DNA of 38,107 bases from JBDHTS01 sp044221445 (GCA_044221445.1 JBGAPF010000023.1:1-38107); one strand, 5' to 3'; counted from the stretch's first letter, positions 15,000 through 24,786 are shown. Translations and numbers: made by a program. Notes: a model not told the origin generated them from the sequence alone.

Positions 15000-17979
15000 G
15001 CGAAAAAAGAAGAAACATGAGGGCGGCTATGTCCGCATTTATCAGGATCGCCTGACGGCTTTATATATAGAAGCCGTCAGGAAGACGGATCCTGACCTTG
15101 CAGCCCTGCTCGACCGGAAAACCATTCTTGAGGACAAGGACGGCAGCGCCAGGGACTCGTCTTCCCTGCCTGAACTCCAGCGGCGGGCCGCTAAGGCAAA
15201 ACGCAGGCAATCCTACATCGATTTCTGGAACATGTTGACGCCGCAACGGCAACTCGACGTCTCCTGCGCCGACGCAAAGATCAATACGATCAGGCAGGCT
15301 GTGCTGACCATGGCCGTCACGGATGTGGTGCAGGCGCATAACTCATTGAAAGCGACGACCGCCGGTTCGATCGATTTCGTTATCGAGCGATTTCGCGCCG
15401 AAGGGCTGACCGCATCCCAGGTGCAGCAGTTCCTCGACGAAAACGGCGTCGCCTGGTTCAGCCTGACCAGCCATCCCACGAACCCGGCGACGGTGGAATA
15501 TTCACTGGCGGAAATCGCGCTGTGCCGTGTTCTGGCCGATTCCCATTCCACGCAGGAAGATCTGGAACGGGTCCTGCACATCATCAGGGATGTGGAAATC
15601 GTGGGCGAACGTAAAACGCCCATACAGGAAGTGCAGGAAACGCTGGGTACGCTGGAAGTCATTTATGACGTTGCGCTGAAACATAAGGCCTTGTTCGACG
15701 CGGCCCTGAAAAAGCACAATTACGACCATGACGGTGTGAAAGTCAGAAAGGCGCTGGTCCATCCCTGTAGCTGGAGCGATGGGGACGGCAATGAAAACAT
15801 AACGGCAAAGGTTCTGGTCGCTGAAATCGCCCTTCGTCGTGACGCTGTCCGTGACCGCTATCTGCGCGCGCTGCGCGACGTACATGGAAGCCTTGCGGCG
15901 GAAGCGGGATATGACCGCAAGCTTAAATCCATCGAAAACGCCCTTAATCTCATTAACGGCGAACAAGAACGCATGCCCGACCTCGAAGGCCTGATCGAAC
16001 AAATCGACGATCTGGTCCAGCTGATCGAGGGATCGGAAGCGGCAGGGAAATTATCGGGCCTGTCCTATCTGCTCAGATGTTTCGGCTTCTGCTTCGGCAC
16101 GATCGATCTTCGTCACAATGCGGTCGACATCATGAAGACGGTCGCGCGCCTGCTTGATGCATGCGGGATTCTCGCCGAGGACGATTTCGACAGCCTGAGT
16201 GAACTGGAAAAGGAGTCCGCCCTCACGGCCTGGCTTGCCGACGACGCCCTGATCGAAACATGCGCCGCCACCGATCCCGCCAGCCTTGAAGACGATACGG
16301 CGGCCCGGATATTCGAACGCTTGCAGGTGGTTGGAAAAAATCCGGATGTCTGCGAGAAGCTGATCATCGCGGAAACGACCCATGCCGCCCACGCCCTGGC
16401 AGCGCTGCTTTTGCTGAAAGTCACGGGCAACGAAGTCGGGACCCAGAAAAGCCGTATCGATATCGTGACCCTGTCGGAGTCCGTTGCAGACCTGATGGGC
16501 ATAGGCATGATGCTGGAGGCGCTGCTCGGCAACGCAAGCTATCGCGCCCATGTGGCCGCACGCGGCCGCATGATCGTGATGGTCGCGAAAAGCGACACTA
16601 CGCGGCTGGACGGCCGCGGGGCGGCAGAATACGCACAGAACGAAGCCGCGGTCACCGCTTATGGCGTCATCGACCGCATGAAAGGGAAATTCCCGGAACT
16701 TGAATATGTGCAGACATCGCTGATGAACGGCGGCGGGCTTGCGCTTCAGCGCGGCGGCGGGCGTGTGACGGAAGTTCCCGCCCTGCATGGACGCGCCGCC
16801 GCCGACGCGCGCGCCAGCGACATAGGACCGTCGACGTTGACCATCCAGGGGCACCAGCAGCGCATCCTGTTTGAGCCTTACAAGACGGCGATCGGTACGC
16901 TGGAGGCGCTGGCGGCGCAGAATCTGTATTCGAAGGCTGGCATCCACGGAGAGATGCCGCCCCCTGCCCCGGACCGTCATACGAACAAGCAGTACGCGCG
17001 TGCCGACGCCTGGCTGTTCGCACGGACGGCCAGGGAAGCGTATGAGCGCCTGGTCAAGGACAACCCGGCCATCGACGAACTGCTGACGGCGGCCCCCTGG
17101 TTGTCGATGAAAGCAGGAAATGTCAGTTCCCGCCCCGCCAAGCGCGGTGAAAAAATGACCGGCCCGGGCATCACGCCGCGCGAGGCCAAGGGCGACAACC
17201 CGAAGGCGTTGCAGGGGCGGGCCATTTCCGGCGAACGGTTAAGCGCCCATGCCTGCCTTCCGGTTTTCACGGTGTTGGGCCAGATCGAGGCCATGAACGC
17301 CGTGAAGCTGGAAAGCCAGGCGGCGCTCAATCCCGATAAATACGGCGAACCGCTTTATCATTTATACCGGTCGAACAAAATCCACCGGGACGGCGCACGC
17401 GTGAACATCAACGCGGCCCCCATCGCCGATTTCGATCTGGCATGGCCCCTGCTGACAGGGCAGGAAAGGCCGGATGCCGAAAAGGTGACGCTGCTCGCGA
17501 AACAGTTCAGGGATACGGAAGACGAAAAGGCGAATACGCCGGACGTCACTTTGGCGTTCATGGAAGAGTATTTTCTTGAAGTCGAAAAAATGACCTGGGA
17601 AATGGTGACGGGCCAGAAGGTACCCAAAGATTTCCGCCATGGGGACGGCCTCAAAAAGCTTTGGCCCGAGCTGGCCGAACAGGTGGAATACAGGAACCGC
17701 TGCGCCGAATTCGCGCGCACGATCGAAACATGGCGAAGCCGGCAGATGGACGCACAGCCCGACCGGCCGCTGGATGAACGCGACTATCGCATCACGCAGG
17801 CGCTTTATACCGCCGCCGATGTCATCGACGCCCCCGCGGGTATTCTTGCCACCAGGACGAGGCTCGAACCCGTCCGCAGCCTGCGTACCGGAAAAACGAC
17901 GCTGTCGAGACCGCAAAGTTTTTCAGAAAAAGCGGTGGGCGCCATGCTGACATTGCCGCGATGCCTGGCTTCCGCTTGA
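14992..17979 (+). CDS. Divergent phosphoenolpyruvate carboxylase-like protein
   Basis: A 995-residue protein of the PEP carboxylase fold. Landmarks: TSHPTN (His about 161; family TAHPTE), SDGDGNEN (family GGDRDGNP), IDLRHNA (family LDIRQES), LSESVADL (metal Glu), AKSDTTR (metal Asp; family YSDSAKD), TIQGHQQRILF (family TEQGE), and SSRPAKR. Key catalytic residues differ: the loop FHGRGGxxGRGG reads MNGGGLALQRGGG, losing the first Arg, and the Lys of SDSAKD is Arg. RAIPWxFAWTQ is replaced by RAISGERLSAHACLP. Start: GTG 14992 is in frame and overlaps the cupin stop; an upstream ATG at 14893 would be wholly inside the cupin gene. It may be an altered enzyme or a regulator; anaplerotic activity is doubtful. 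Confidence 0.75.
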   Translation: MPERKKKKHEGGYVRIYQDRLTALYIEAVRKTDPDLAALLDRKTILEDKDGSARDSSSLPELQRRAAKAKRRQSYIDFWNMLTPQRQLDVSCADAKINTIRQAVLTMAVTDVVQAHNSLKATTAGSIDFVIERFRAEGLTASQVQQFLDENGVAWFSLTSHPTNPATVEYSLAEIALCRVLADSHSTQEDLERVLHIIRDVEIVGERKTPIQEVQETLGTLEVIYDVALKHKALFDAALKKHNYDHDGVKVRKALVHPCSWSDGDGNENITAKVLVAEIALRRDAVRDRYLRALRDVHGSLAAEAGYDRKLKSIENALNLINGEQERMPDLEGLIEQIDDLVQLIEGSEAAGKLSGLSYLLRCFGFCFGTIDLRHNAVDIMKTVARLLDACGILAEDDFDSLSELEKESALTAWLADDALIETCAATDPASLEDDTAARIFERLQVVGKNPDVCEKLIIAETTHAAHALAALLLLKVTGNEVGTQKSRIDIVTLSESVADLMGIGMMLEALLGNASYRAHVAARGRMIVMVAKSDTTRLDGRGAAEYAQNEAAVTAYGVIDRMKGKFPELEYVQTSLMNGGGLALQRGGGRVTEVPALHGRAAADARASDIGPSTLTIQGHQQRILFEPYKTAIGTLEALAAQNLYSKAGIHGEMPPPAPDRHTNKQYARADAWLFARTAREAYERLVKDNPAIDELLTAAPWLSMKAGNVSSRPAKRGEKMTGPGITPREAKGDNPKALQGRAISGERLSAHACLPVFTVLGQIEAMNAVKLESQAALNPDKYGEPLYHLYRSNKIHRDGARVNINAAPIADFDLAWPLLTGQERPDAEKVTLLAKQFRDTEDEKANTPDVTLAFMEEYFLEVEKMTWEMVTGQKVPKDFRHGDGLKKLWPELAEQVEYRNRCAEFARTIETWRSRQMDAQPDRPLDERDYRITQALYTAADVIDAPAGILATRTRLEPVRSLRTGKTTLSRPQSFSEKAVGAMLTLPRCLASA

Positions 17980-18019
17980 CAAAACGGAACCTTACGCCTG
18001 AATCTTCTATTTTTATGGT

Positions 18020-18940
18020 ATGAACATCCGCAAAGAACGAGAACATCTCCGCAAAATTCAGGACAGAGTCAGCAAAAAACCGGTATGGCGGTTTTTTGTT
18101 CGCCTGATGGACAACACGTCCCAGGACAATATCGGGCTGATCGCCGCCGGAATCGCGTTCTATTTCCTGATGGCGAGTTTTCCGGCGATAGCGGCGGCCA
18201 TATCCCTTTACGGACTGTTTTCGGATACCGCCGTCATTACCCAGCAGATGAACGTTCTCGAAGAATTCCTGCCGCGGGATGCCCTGCAGCTTTTGACCGA
18301 ACAGGCGATAAAAATCGCGACGTCGGACGGCGGGGCATTGAGCGTCGGCGTTGTCCTCGGTCTTCTCTTTACCATTTACAGCACGACCCAGGGAACGAAG
18401 GCGCTGATCACCGGATTCAATATCGCCTATAATGAAAAAGAGCGGCGTAATATTATCGTATTGACGGCCACGGCTTATGTGCTGACCCTGTTCCTGCTTG
18501 TGTTTTTTCTGATGGCCTTAACTCTGATCGCCGTACTGCCGGCCATCTTCGCATGGATACCCTTGCCGGGCATGCTGGACCAATGGATCCTGCTGCTGCG
18601 CTGGCCGATCATGTGCGCGCTGGCCCTGCTCGCCATTTCGGTCCTGTACCGTTTCGGACCCTGTCATACGAAAGCGCGGTGGAAGCCCTTTAGCTGGGGC
18701 GCCGCCGTGGCCACGTTTTTATGGCTTGTGATGTCGTCGCTGTTTTCATTCTATGTCTCGAATTTCGGGAGTTACAATGAAACGTATGGATCGCTCGGCG
18801 CCGTCGTCATTCTGCTGCTATGGTTCTGGATGAGCGCCATGACTATCTTGATCGGCGCGGAATTCAACGCGACGCTTGAGCAAAGCCCTGAGGAAGAGAA
18901 AAAGCCTATGCCGCTTCAAGCTGCTTCAACACCAGAGTGA
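18020..18940 (+). CDS. YihY/UPF0761 (BrkB-like) family inner-membrane protein
   Basis: A 306-residue polytopic membrane protein with about six hydrophobic segments. Family hallmarks are the N-terminal DNIGLIAAGIAFYFLMASFPAI-type segment, ILLLWFWMSAMTILIGAEFNA near the C-terminus, and the RFGP motif in the middle. This family was once called ribonuclease BN by mistake; its function is unknown, possibly transport. The last 35 bases overlap the end of the convergent valS gene. No terminator lies between them. Confidence 0.85.
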   Translation: MNIRKEREHLRKIQDRVSKKPVWRFFVRLMDNTSQDNIGLIAAGIAFYFLMASFPAIAAAISLYGLFSDTAVITQQMNVLEEFLPRDALQLLTEQAIKIATSDGGALSVGVVLGLLFTIYSTTQGTKALITGFNIAYNEKERRNIIVLTATAYVLTLFLLVFFLMALTLIAVLPAIFAWIPLPGMLDQWILLLRWPIMCALALLAISVLYRFGPCHTKARWKPFSWGAAVATFLWLVMSSLFSFYVSNFGSYNETYGSLGAVVILLLWFWMSAMTILIGAEFNATLEQSPEEEKKPMPLQAASTPE

Positions 18941-21593
18941 ATTTATTTAGCGATGCTTCGGCGTCCGTCCTGCGCTGGCGATGTTCGGCGATGATTTCGG
19001 GCGGTGCATTGGCGACAAACTGCTCATTGCCGAGTTTCTGGTCCACTTTTTGAATGTCCACGGCCAGCTTTTCGATTTCCTTTTTCAGGCGCGCACGCTC
19101 CTTATCCAGATCGATGATCGCGGCAATCGGCATGACAAGCGTCGCTTCGTCAAGCAGAGTCTGGATCGATCCTGCCGGGGCCGTGCCGTTCAGTATCTCC
19201 ACTTTTTCGAGACGCGCCATGCGGCGCAGGATTTCGTCGTAGGATTGCAGCCGCGCTTTCGTCTGTACCGAGGCGTCCTTGACCAGCAGCGTGATCTTTG
19301 CGCCGGCGGGGACGTTCATGTCCGACCGCACGCTGCGGATTTCGGAGATCAGGCGCATCAGCCATGACATTTCCTGGACAGCATCCGTGTTTTTCAGGGC
19401 GTCAGGATATTCAGGCCAGGAAGTCGTGAGAAGCATCGTATTCGCAGGACGCTCCGCCATCTGGGCGTATAATTCTTCCGTGAAGAACGGCATAATGGGA
19501 TTAAGCAAAGTCAGGACCTGATCAAGCGCCCAGGCGGTCGTGGCGCGGATTTCATAAACGCGTTCATCCGTGACGACAGGGTTTGGATTGTCCTCTGTCG
19601 GAAGCGCCGTCGACAGAACGGGTTTGGTAAATTCAAGATACCAGTCGCATAGCGTATGCCACACAAAGTGGTAAATGGCGTTGGCGGCGTCGTTGAATTT
19701 GTAGCTTTCGATGGCTTCGCGTACCGCCACCTCCATGGCCCTCACTTCGCTGACGATCCATTTGTCCGGCGTATAGGATACGGAGGCAGGGTCGAACCCT
19801 TCCACCGGCTGGCAGCCGTTCATCTGGCAATAACGGGCGGCGTTCCAGATTTTCGTGCCGAAATTACGGTAGCCTTCGACGCGCTCCTCGGACAGCTTAA
19901 TGTCCCTGCCCTGTGCCGCCATGGCGGTCAGGGTAAACCGCAGCGCGTCGGTGCCGTATTTGGCGATCAGGTCGAGCGGGTCGATGATATTGCCCTTCGA
20001 CTTCGACATTTTCTGGCCCTTGGCGTCGCGCACCAGTGCATGGATGTAGACAGTCTTGAACGGGACCTCGCCCATAAAGTGGATGCCCATCATCATCATG
20101 CGGGCGACCCAGAAAAAGATGATATCGAACCCCGTCACCAGCACATCGCCCGGATAATACTTATCGAGCGCGCGGGTCTTGTCGGGCCAGCCGAGAGTCG
20201 AGAACGGCCAGAGGGCGGAGCTGAACCATGTATCCAGAACGTCAGGGTCCTGCTCCAGGCGCACGTTCTCGCCGAATTTCTCGCGGGCCTGCGCCATCGC
20301 TTCCTCTTCGGTCTCGGCGACGAAAATGCTGCCGTCCGGACCGTGCCAGGCGGGAATCTGGTGACCCCACCACAACTGCCGCGAAATGCACCAGGGCTGA
20401 ATGTTTTCCATCCAGGTGTAATAGGTGTTCTCCCACTGCTTCGGCACGAATTCCGTCTTGCCGGTGCGCACCGCCTCGATGGCGGGCTGGGCCAGCGTGG
20501 CGGCGTCGACATACCACTGGTCGGTCAGATAGGGTTCGATGACGACGCCGGAGCGGTCGCCATAGGGAACGGTGTGCTTGATGTCCTGCACCTCGACCAG
20601 CAAATCAAGTTCTTCCAGTTCTTTCAGGACTTTCTTGCGCGCCTCATAGCGGTCGAGGCCTTTATATGCGCCCGGCACGTTGTCGTTCATGCAGGCGTTG
20701 ATGTCGAACACGCTGATCATCGCCAGGTCGTGGCGCTTACCCACTTCGAAATCGTTGAAATCGTGCGCGGGCGTGATCTTCACCGCGCCGCTGCCATGTT
20801 CCGGATCGGCGTAATCGTCGGCGACGATGGGGATCAGGCGGTTGGTGATAGGCAGAACGGCGAATTTGCCGACCAGATGCCGGTAACGGTCGTCCTGTGG
20901 ATTCACGGCGACGGCCGTGTCGCCCAGCATCGTTTCGGGGCGCGTCGTCGCCACGGTGATGAATTCTTCCCGGCTGCCCTCGATAGGATAGCGAATATGC
21001 CACATATGGCCTTTGACTTCCTTCGACTCGACCTCCAGATCGGAAATGGCGGTATGGAGTTTGGGGTCCCAGTTGACCAGGCGCTTATCGCGGTAGATCA
21101 GGCCTTCCTTATGCAGCTGGACAAAGACGCGGCGCACGGCTTTCGACAGGCCTTCGTCCATCGTGAAGCGTTCGCGGTCCCAGTCCGGCGTCGCGCCGAG
21201 GCGGCGCAACTGGTTGACGATGGTGCCGCCGGATAGCGCCTTCCAGTCCCAGACTCGGTCCAGAAACGCCTTGCGGCCAAGCCCCTTGCGCGTCTGGCCC
21301 TCGCCTTCCAGCATCCGTTCCACCACCATCTGCGTGGCGATGCCCGCGTGGTCGGTTCCCGGCTGCCACAGCGAGTCCCTGCCGCGCATGCGGTTATAAC
21401 GGGTCAGGATATCCTGCAGGGTCATGTTCAGCGCATGCCCCATGTGCAGGCTACCCGTTACGTTCGGCGGCGGCATCATCACGGTAAAGGGCGCGCGGTT
21501 GCCTTCGGGCGCGGCGGCGAACGCGCCGGAGCGCTCCCACTTCTCATACCAGGTGGATTCGACGGCGTCGGGCTGGAAGGTTTTGTCTAGCAT
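18906..21593 (-). CDS. valS: Valyl-tRNA synthetase
   Basis: An 895-residue class I aminoacyl-tRNA synthetase charging tRNA-Val. It has the HIGH-type motif PPPNVTGSLHMGHA (about 41-54), the CP1 editing domain (TTRPETMLGDTAVAV), the KMSKS motif (KMSKSKGNIIDP), the anticodon-binding region and the C-terminal coiled-coil (DLDKERARLKKEIEKLAVDI), which is diagnostic for ValRS over IleRS. The ATG at 21593 follows AGAGGA by six bases; a longer frame upstream of it runs into unrelated sequence. It is downstream of the popZ-like gene (26-bp gap), a common alphaproteobacterial order. Confidence 0.97.
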   Translation of the reverse strand: MLDKTFQPDAVESTWYEKWERSGAFAAAPEGNRAPFTVMMPPPNVTGSLHMGHALNMTLQDILTRYNRMRGRDSLWQPGTDHAGIATQMVVERMLEGEGQTRKGLGRKAFLDRVWDWKALSGGTIVNQLRRLGATPDWDRERFTMDEGLSKAVRRVFVQLHKEGLIYRDKRLVNWDPKLHTAISDLEVESKEVKGHMWHIRYPIEGSREEFITVATTRPETMLGDTAVAVNPQDDRYRHLVGKFAVLPITNRLIPIVADDYADPEHGSGAVKITPAHDFNDFEVGKRHDLAMISVFDINACMNDNVPGAYKGLDRYEARKKVLKELEELDLLVEVQDIKHTVPYGDRSGVVIEPYLTDQWYVDAATLAQPAIEAVRTGKTEFVPKQWENTYYTWMENIQPWCISRQLWWGHQIPAWHGPDGSIFVAETEEEAMAQAREKFGENVRLEQDPDVLDTWFSSALWPFSTLGWPDKTRALDKYYPGDVLVTGFDIIFFWVARMMMMGIHFMGEVPFKTVYIHALVRDAKGQKMSKSKGNIIDPLDLIAKYGTDALRFTLTAMAAQGRDIKLSEERVEGYRNFGTKIWNAARYCQMNGCQPVEGFDPASVSYTPDKWIVSEVRAMEVAVREAIESYKFNDAANAIYHFVWHTLCDWYLEFTKPVLSTALPTEDNPNPVVTDERVYEIRATTAWALDQVLTLLNPIMPFFTEELYAQMAERPANTMLLTTSWPEYPDALKNTDAVQEMSWLMRLISEIRSVRSDMNVPAGAKITLLVKDASVQTKARLQSYDEILRRMARLEKVEILNGTAPAGSIQTLLDEATLVMPIAAIIDLDKERARLKKEIEKLAVDIQKVDQKLGNEQFVANAPPEIIAEHRQRRTDAEASLNKFTLVLKQLEAA

Positions 21594-21619
21594 TTCAATC
21601 CTCTGAACAGAGGATTGTT

Positions 21620-22198
21620 TTACTCGTCCCGCGCCTGACGGGCAAGCTTTTCCAGTTCTTTCTGGACCAGCTTCTCGATCAGCGGCGGCAGGTTCGAATC
21701 GAGCCATTCGCGGAGCATCGGGCGCATCATGTCACGCACGATGTCCTCAAGCGTGATCCCGGCCATATGCGACGGCCGCTCGACCAGTACGTTGTTGGTG
21801 AAGCGCGAAAATCCCTGCATGGCGGCCGAGGCGGCGGTCTGCGTAAAGATCGAGTCCTCTTCCGCGACCGGCTCAGGCGGCGGAGGAGGAGGAGGAGGTG
21901 GCGGAGGCGGCGCGGCCTTGGGAGGTTCGGGCCTGAAAATAGGCGCGGGCGCCGGTTCCGGCTCGGGGTCCGGAACGGAATCGCGCAAAGCGATCTGGAT
22001 CGGGGGCTCGTCCGGATCTTCGCCGATACGGTCGGTCAGTTCGAACACATCCTCCTCCTCCGGCTCCGGCTCGGGTTCCGGTGCAGGCGGGGGAGGCGTC
22101 GCCGCCGAGGGTTCTGCGTCGTCGTCAGAAATGATCTGACGGATAGAAGCGAGAATCTCCTCGATGGACGGTTCCTGATCAGGCACTTTTTCGGGCAT
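21620..22198 (-). CDS. PopZ-like / DUF2497 polar organising protein
   Basis: A 192-residue protein with three parts: a conserved N-terminal helix (SIEEILASIRQIISDDD), a long acidic and proline-rich disordered spacer with Pro-Glu repeats and a run of twelve prolines, and a conserved C-terminal helical oligomerisation region (GITLEDIVRDMMRPMLREW ... LIEKLVQKELEKLAR). PopZ self-assembles at the cell pole in Caulobacter, forming a hub that anchors the centromere and signalling proteins. The family is found in Alphaproteobacteria and gives the main lineage clue. It lies between tolC and valS. Confidence 0.88.
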   Translation of the reverse strand: MPEKVPDQEPSIEEILASIRQIISDDDAEPSAATPPPPAPEPEPEPEEEDVFELTDRIGEDPDEPPIQIALRDSVPDPEPEPAPAPIFRPEPPKAAPPPPPPPPPPPPEPVAEEDSIFTQTAASAAMQGFSRFTNNVLVERPSHMAGITLEDIVRDMMRPMLREWLDSNLPPLIEKLVQKELEKLARQARDE

Positions 22199-22274
22199 TT
22201 ATGGAAGCCAATCGGGACAAAGCATTCATATTCAACCAATTTTGTTACATTGATTGCAGCTTGTCAAAGCCCTA

Positions 22275-23658
22275 TCAATAGTCTGCCTTTTCCAATTCGA
22301 CATCCATCCCCAGAATTTTATCCTGCACGCGCGCAAGATCGCCCGCATGATCCGCCGCAATCCCGCCGAAACCAAGGGATTCAGGGGTCAGAAGGCCAAG
22401 GGAGCGCGCCAGGGAAAATTCGGCGACGATTTCATCCCGGCGCGCGGCGATCAGGGCGGTTCGGGCGTTCAGAACCGCCTGCCCCGCGTCCAGTTCGTCG
22501 AGAATCGTCCGCGTGCCGAGTTCGGTCTCGCGATGCACGCCGGTAAGGGCGGCGTCCGACGCCTCGGCCTGGACGGCGCGCGCCGTGATGGTCGCGCGGG
22601 CGACGGTTAACTCCTCGCTCGGCATCCCGACCGGCCGACAGAAGAGCGAGATAGCGCCGGTTGGCTTCATGTTTCGCCTGGCGGACGCGGGAACGGGTCG
22701 CGCCGGCCTCATAAAGAGGGACGGTCAGCACCAGGGCAACGGATCTTGCGGTCGCCTTGTCGACCAGTCCGGGCTGCGGGTCGTATTGCCGGTCCCAGCT
22801 GCCGTTCAGCGCCAGGCGCGGCAGCAATTCGCCAAAGATCGTGTCGATATCGGCCTCGGACGCTTCCTGCAGGGAGCGGCTGGCGACGATGACGGGGTTA
22901 TCGCGCCGCGCCTGCTCCACCGCCGCGTCGCGCGTCGGCGGAAAGGCGAACGACAGCTGCGGATAGCCCATCGTGCCCGGCTGCAGCCCGGTCAGCCCGG
23001 CATAGACGGCCCCGGACTTGTTCAGATTGCCCCGCGCGGCGGCGATCAGCGCGTCCGCCTCCGCCCCGCGCGCCTCGCCCTGCGACACATCGGTCATGGT
23101 GGCGTCCCCCGCCCTGAAGCGGGCGCGGGAGCCGTCGAGCTGCCGCCCGATCAGCGTCTTATAGTTTTCGGCAAGGCGCAGCTGCGCGCCGGCGCGCAGA
23201 ACGTCCATATACGCGGTGGCGACTTCCAGCATCAGCTGCTGCTCGGCGTCGTTCAGCAGGGCGGTCTGGGCCGTGACGGTGGCGCGGGCGCTGCGCGTCG
23301 CCGCGACCGTGCGGCCGCCGCGATAGAGCGGTTCGCTCATAGTGACGCCGAGCTGTTTCGAGGTCGAGCCGCCGCCGCCGAAATTATCGCCGTCCAGCCA
23401 TGCCTTCGTGACATTCGCCGACGCCTCGGCGGTCGGCTTCCATCCGGCCCGGGCCTGCGGCACCAGTTCATATTTGCCGCGCAGTTCCTCGCGCGCCGCC
23501 TGGATGCGCGGGTTGCCCCGCCAGGCATGACGCAGAACGTCCTCCAGCTTCTGGAAATCTTCCTCCGCCCGCGCCTGTGCCGGCACGGCGGTCGCAAGGC
23601 AGAATAAAAGGCATGGAACGGCCATCGCCGGCCACAGGCGTTTCAGCGTCTTTACCAC
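22275..23658 (-). pseudogene. tolC: TolC-family outer-membrane efflux protein, interrupted by one frameshift
   Basis: The first part (from ATG 23658) has a signal peptide (VPAQARA-EE) and typical TolC helices and strands: LEDVLRHAWRGNPRIQAAREE, TMSEPLYRGGRT, LTVPLYEAGATRSRVRQAKHEANRR. After SAGRDAE (about 22620) the frame loses similarity, while another minus-strand frame carries on with the expected end: ELTVARATITARAVQAE, GTRTILDELDAGQAVLNARTALIAARRDEIV. One extra base, probably G22617 (plus strand), explains it. With that base removed the protein would be about 460 residues, normal for TolC. There is no slippery heptamer at the site, so this is a real mutation or a sequencing error. TolC is the outer-membrane duct for type I secretion and RND efflux; it lies downstream of pcm as in many alphaproteobacteria. 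Confidence 0.85.
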
Positions 23659-23708
23659 GAGCGTTCTCCGCAGATGTTTTACAGAAATTCAGTACGCGTC
23701 TGTATCCG

Positions 23709-24380
23709 TCAGGATCCGAACGAAAACGCCGGGCGCGCCGTCATGTCCGGCGCGTAGGGCGTGGCCGCGTCGAACAAAACCTTCGACGAATGCGAGCCGT
23801 TATGCATCTTGGTCACCAGCATGCCCTTGCCGTCCGGCTGGCCCGCCTTGCGCAGGACGGTCAGCAGCCGCCCGCCCTCTTTCAATTGCATGATCAGCGC
23901 CAGCGGGATTTCCGGCACCGACCCGTTGATCAGGATCAGGGAGAACGGCCCCTCCTCCGGGCTGCCGAATTCGGGCGTGCCTTTCGCGACGCTGATCGCC
24001 GCGCAATTCAGCTCATCCCACACGCGGCGGGCGGCGTCGAACTGCCGCTCCTGCGTTTCCAGCGCCACCACGCGGCCGGCCATGCCTGCCAGCACGGCGG
24101 AGGAATAACCGGTCATGTCGGCGATGTTCAGGACGACGTCGTCGGCCTGGGGCGCGGCGGACTGGACCAGCCGGGCGAAAATCAGGGGCTCCATCAGGAA
24201 GCGGCCGTTGCCGAGCGGCAGGTCCGCGTCGACATAGGCCCTGTCCTGCTTTTCCTGCGGCACGAAGCGTTCCCGCGGCATGGCGCCGAGGACGCCAAGC
24301 AGCACGGGGTCGATCACGCCCATCGTCGCGATCTGGCAGTCGATCATGTTCTTGCGGGCCTGGGTATAATCGGTGGTCAT
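23709..24380 (-). CDS. Protein-L-isoaspartate O-methyltransferase-like protein
   Basis: A 223-residue protein of the Pcm family, which repairs isoaspartyl residues with S-adenosylmethionine. It opens ARKNMIDCQIATMGVIDP and contains PRERFVP, YVDADLPLGNGRFLMEP and the Rossmann segment. The SAM-binding motif is unusual: VLNIADMTGYSSAVLAG, where the family normally has an acidic or Gly residue followed by GxGTGY. The C-terminus is DAATPYAPDMTARPAFSF. The start MTTDYTQAR fits the family; a longer frame to 24506 extends into the promoter area. Members with this degenerate motif next to tolC are of uncertain activity. It is probably the first gene of pcm-tolC-popZ-valS. Confidence 0.85.
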   Translation of the reverse strand: MTTDYTQARKNMIDCQIATMGVIDPVLLGVLGAMPRERFVPQEKQDRAYVDADLPLGNGRFLMEPLIFARLVQSAAPQADDVVLNIADMTGYSSAVLAGMAGRVVALETQERQFDAARRVWDELNCAAISVAKGTPEFGSPEEGPFSLILINGSVPEIPLALIMQLKEGGRLLTVLRKAGQPDGKGMLVTKMHNGSHSSKVLFDAATPYAPDMTARPAFSFGS

Positions 24381-24588
24381 CTGTCTCACGGCTCGAACTC
24401 TGTAAAGGAAACCAGGGTCATGACTCGGTTCTAGCCGAAACGCGCCGGACTGGCGAGTACTTTCCGCCATGCATACCGGCATATTGCGCGGGACAGTCAC
24501 CGCCACAGGCCCGGCCAGCCGCTTTTCACTCTGGACGTTTCCCCTGGAATAATGCTATGCCATAACCCTTGCCCTTCACGAGCAGCAA

Positions 24589-24662
24589 GGCGCGGTGGCC
24601 GAGTGGTCAGGCTGGGGACTGCAAATCCCCCTACGCCGGTTCGATTCCGGCCCGTGCCTCCA
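24589..24662 (+). tRNA. tRNA-Cys (GCA)
   Basis: A full cloverleaf: acceptor GGCGCGG/CCGTGCC (one G-U pair), D-arm with GGCCGAGTGGTCAGGC, anticodon loop CTGCAAA (anticodon GCA) closed by GGGGA/TCCCC, T-arm CCGGTTCGATTCCGG, discriminator T and encoded CCA. It is the likely landmark for integration of the island to its right. The 208-bp gap before it (24381-24588) holds the start region of pcm on the minus strand and the tRNA promoter; nothing else was seen. Confidence 0.97.
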
Positions 24663-24705
24663 ACTTCCCCTTCGCGGGCATTCATCCAAATTCGCAGACA
24701 TTCGA

Positions 24706-24736
24706 GAAACCGTTGCAAATGCAGCGGTTTCTTTTT
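24706..24736 (+). terminator. Rho-independent terminator of tRNA-Cys
   Basis: An 11-bp stem (GAAACCGTTGC 24706-24716 with GCAGCGGTTTC 24721-24731, one G-U pair), AAAT loop and five T. It ends the tRNA transcript 44 bases after the CCA. Confidence 0.92.
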
Positions 24737-24786
24737 ATCCTACGTTCATAACAACTCGCCGCCGTTCGCCTAAAACTACAAAACAA

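Noticed and set aside
17976..18019. TTGACA before the YihY-family gene as a promoter
   Set aside because: No acceptable -10 element at 16-18 bases; only the -35 hexamer matches.
19656..21236. A 526-codon plus-strand frame
   Set aside because: Antisense shadow of valS; His/Arg/Val-rich composition and no domain.
21885..21925. GGA/GGC-rich repeat-like tract
   Set aside because: It encodes the polyproline spacer of the PopZ-like protein; not an independent repeat or CRISPR.
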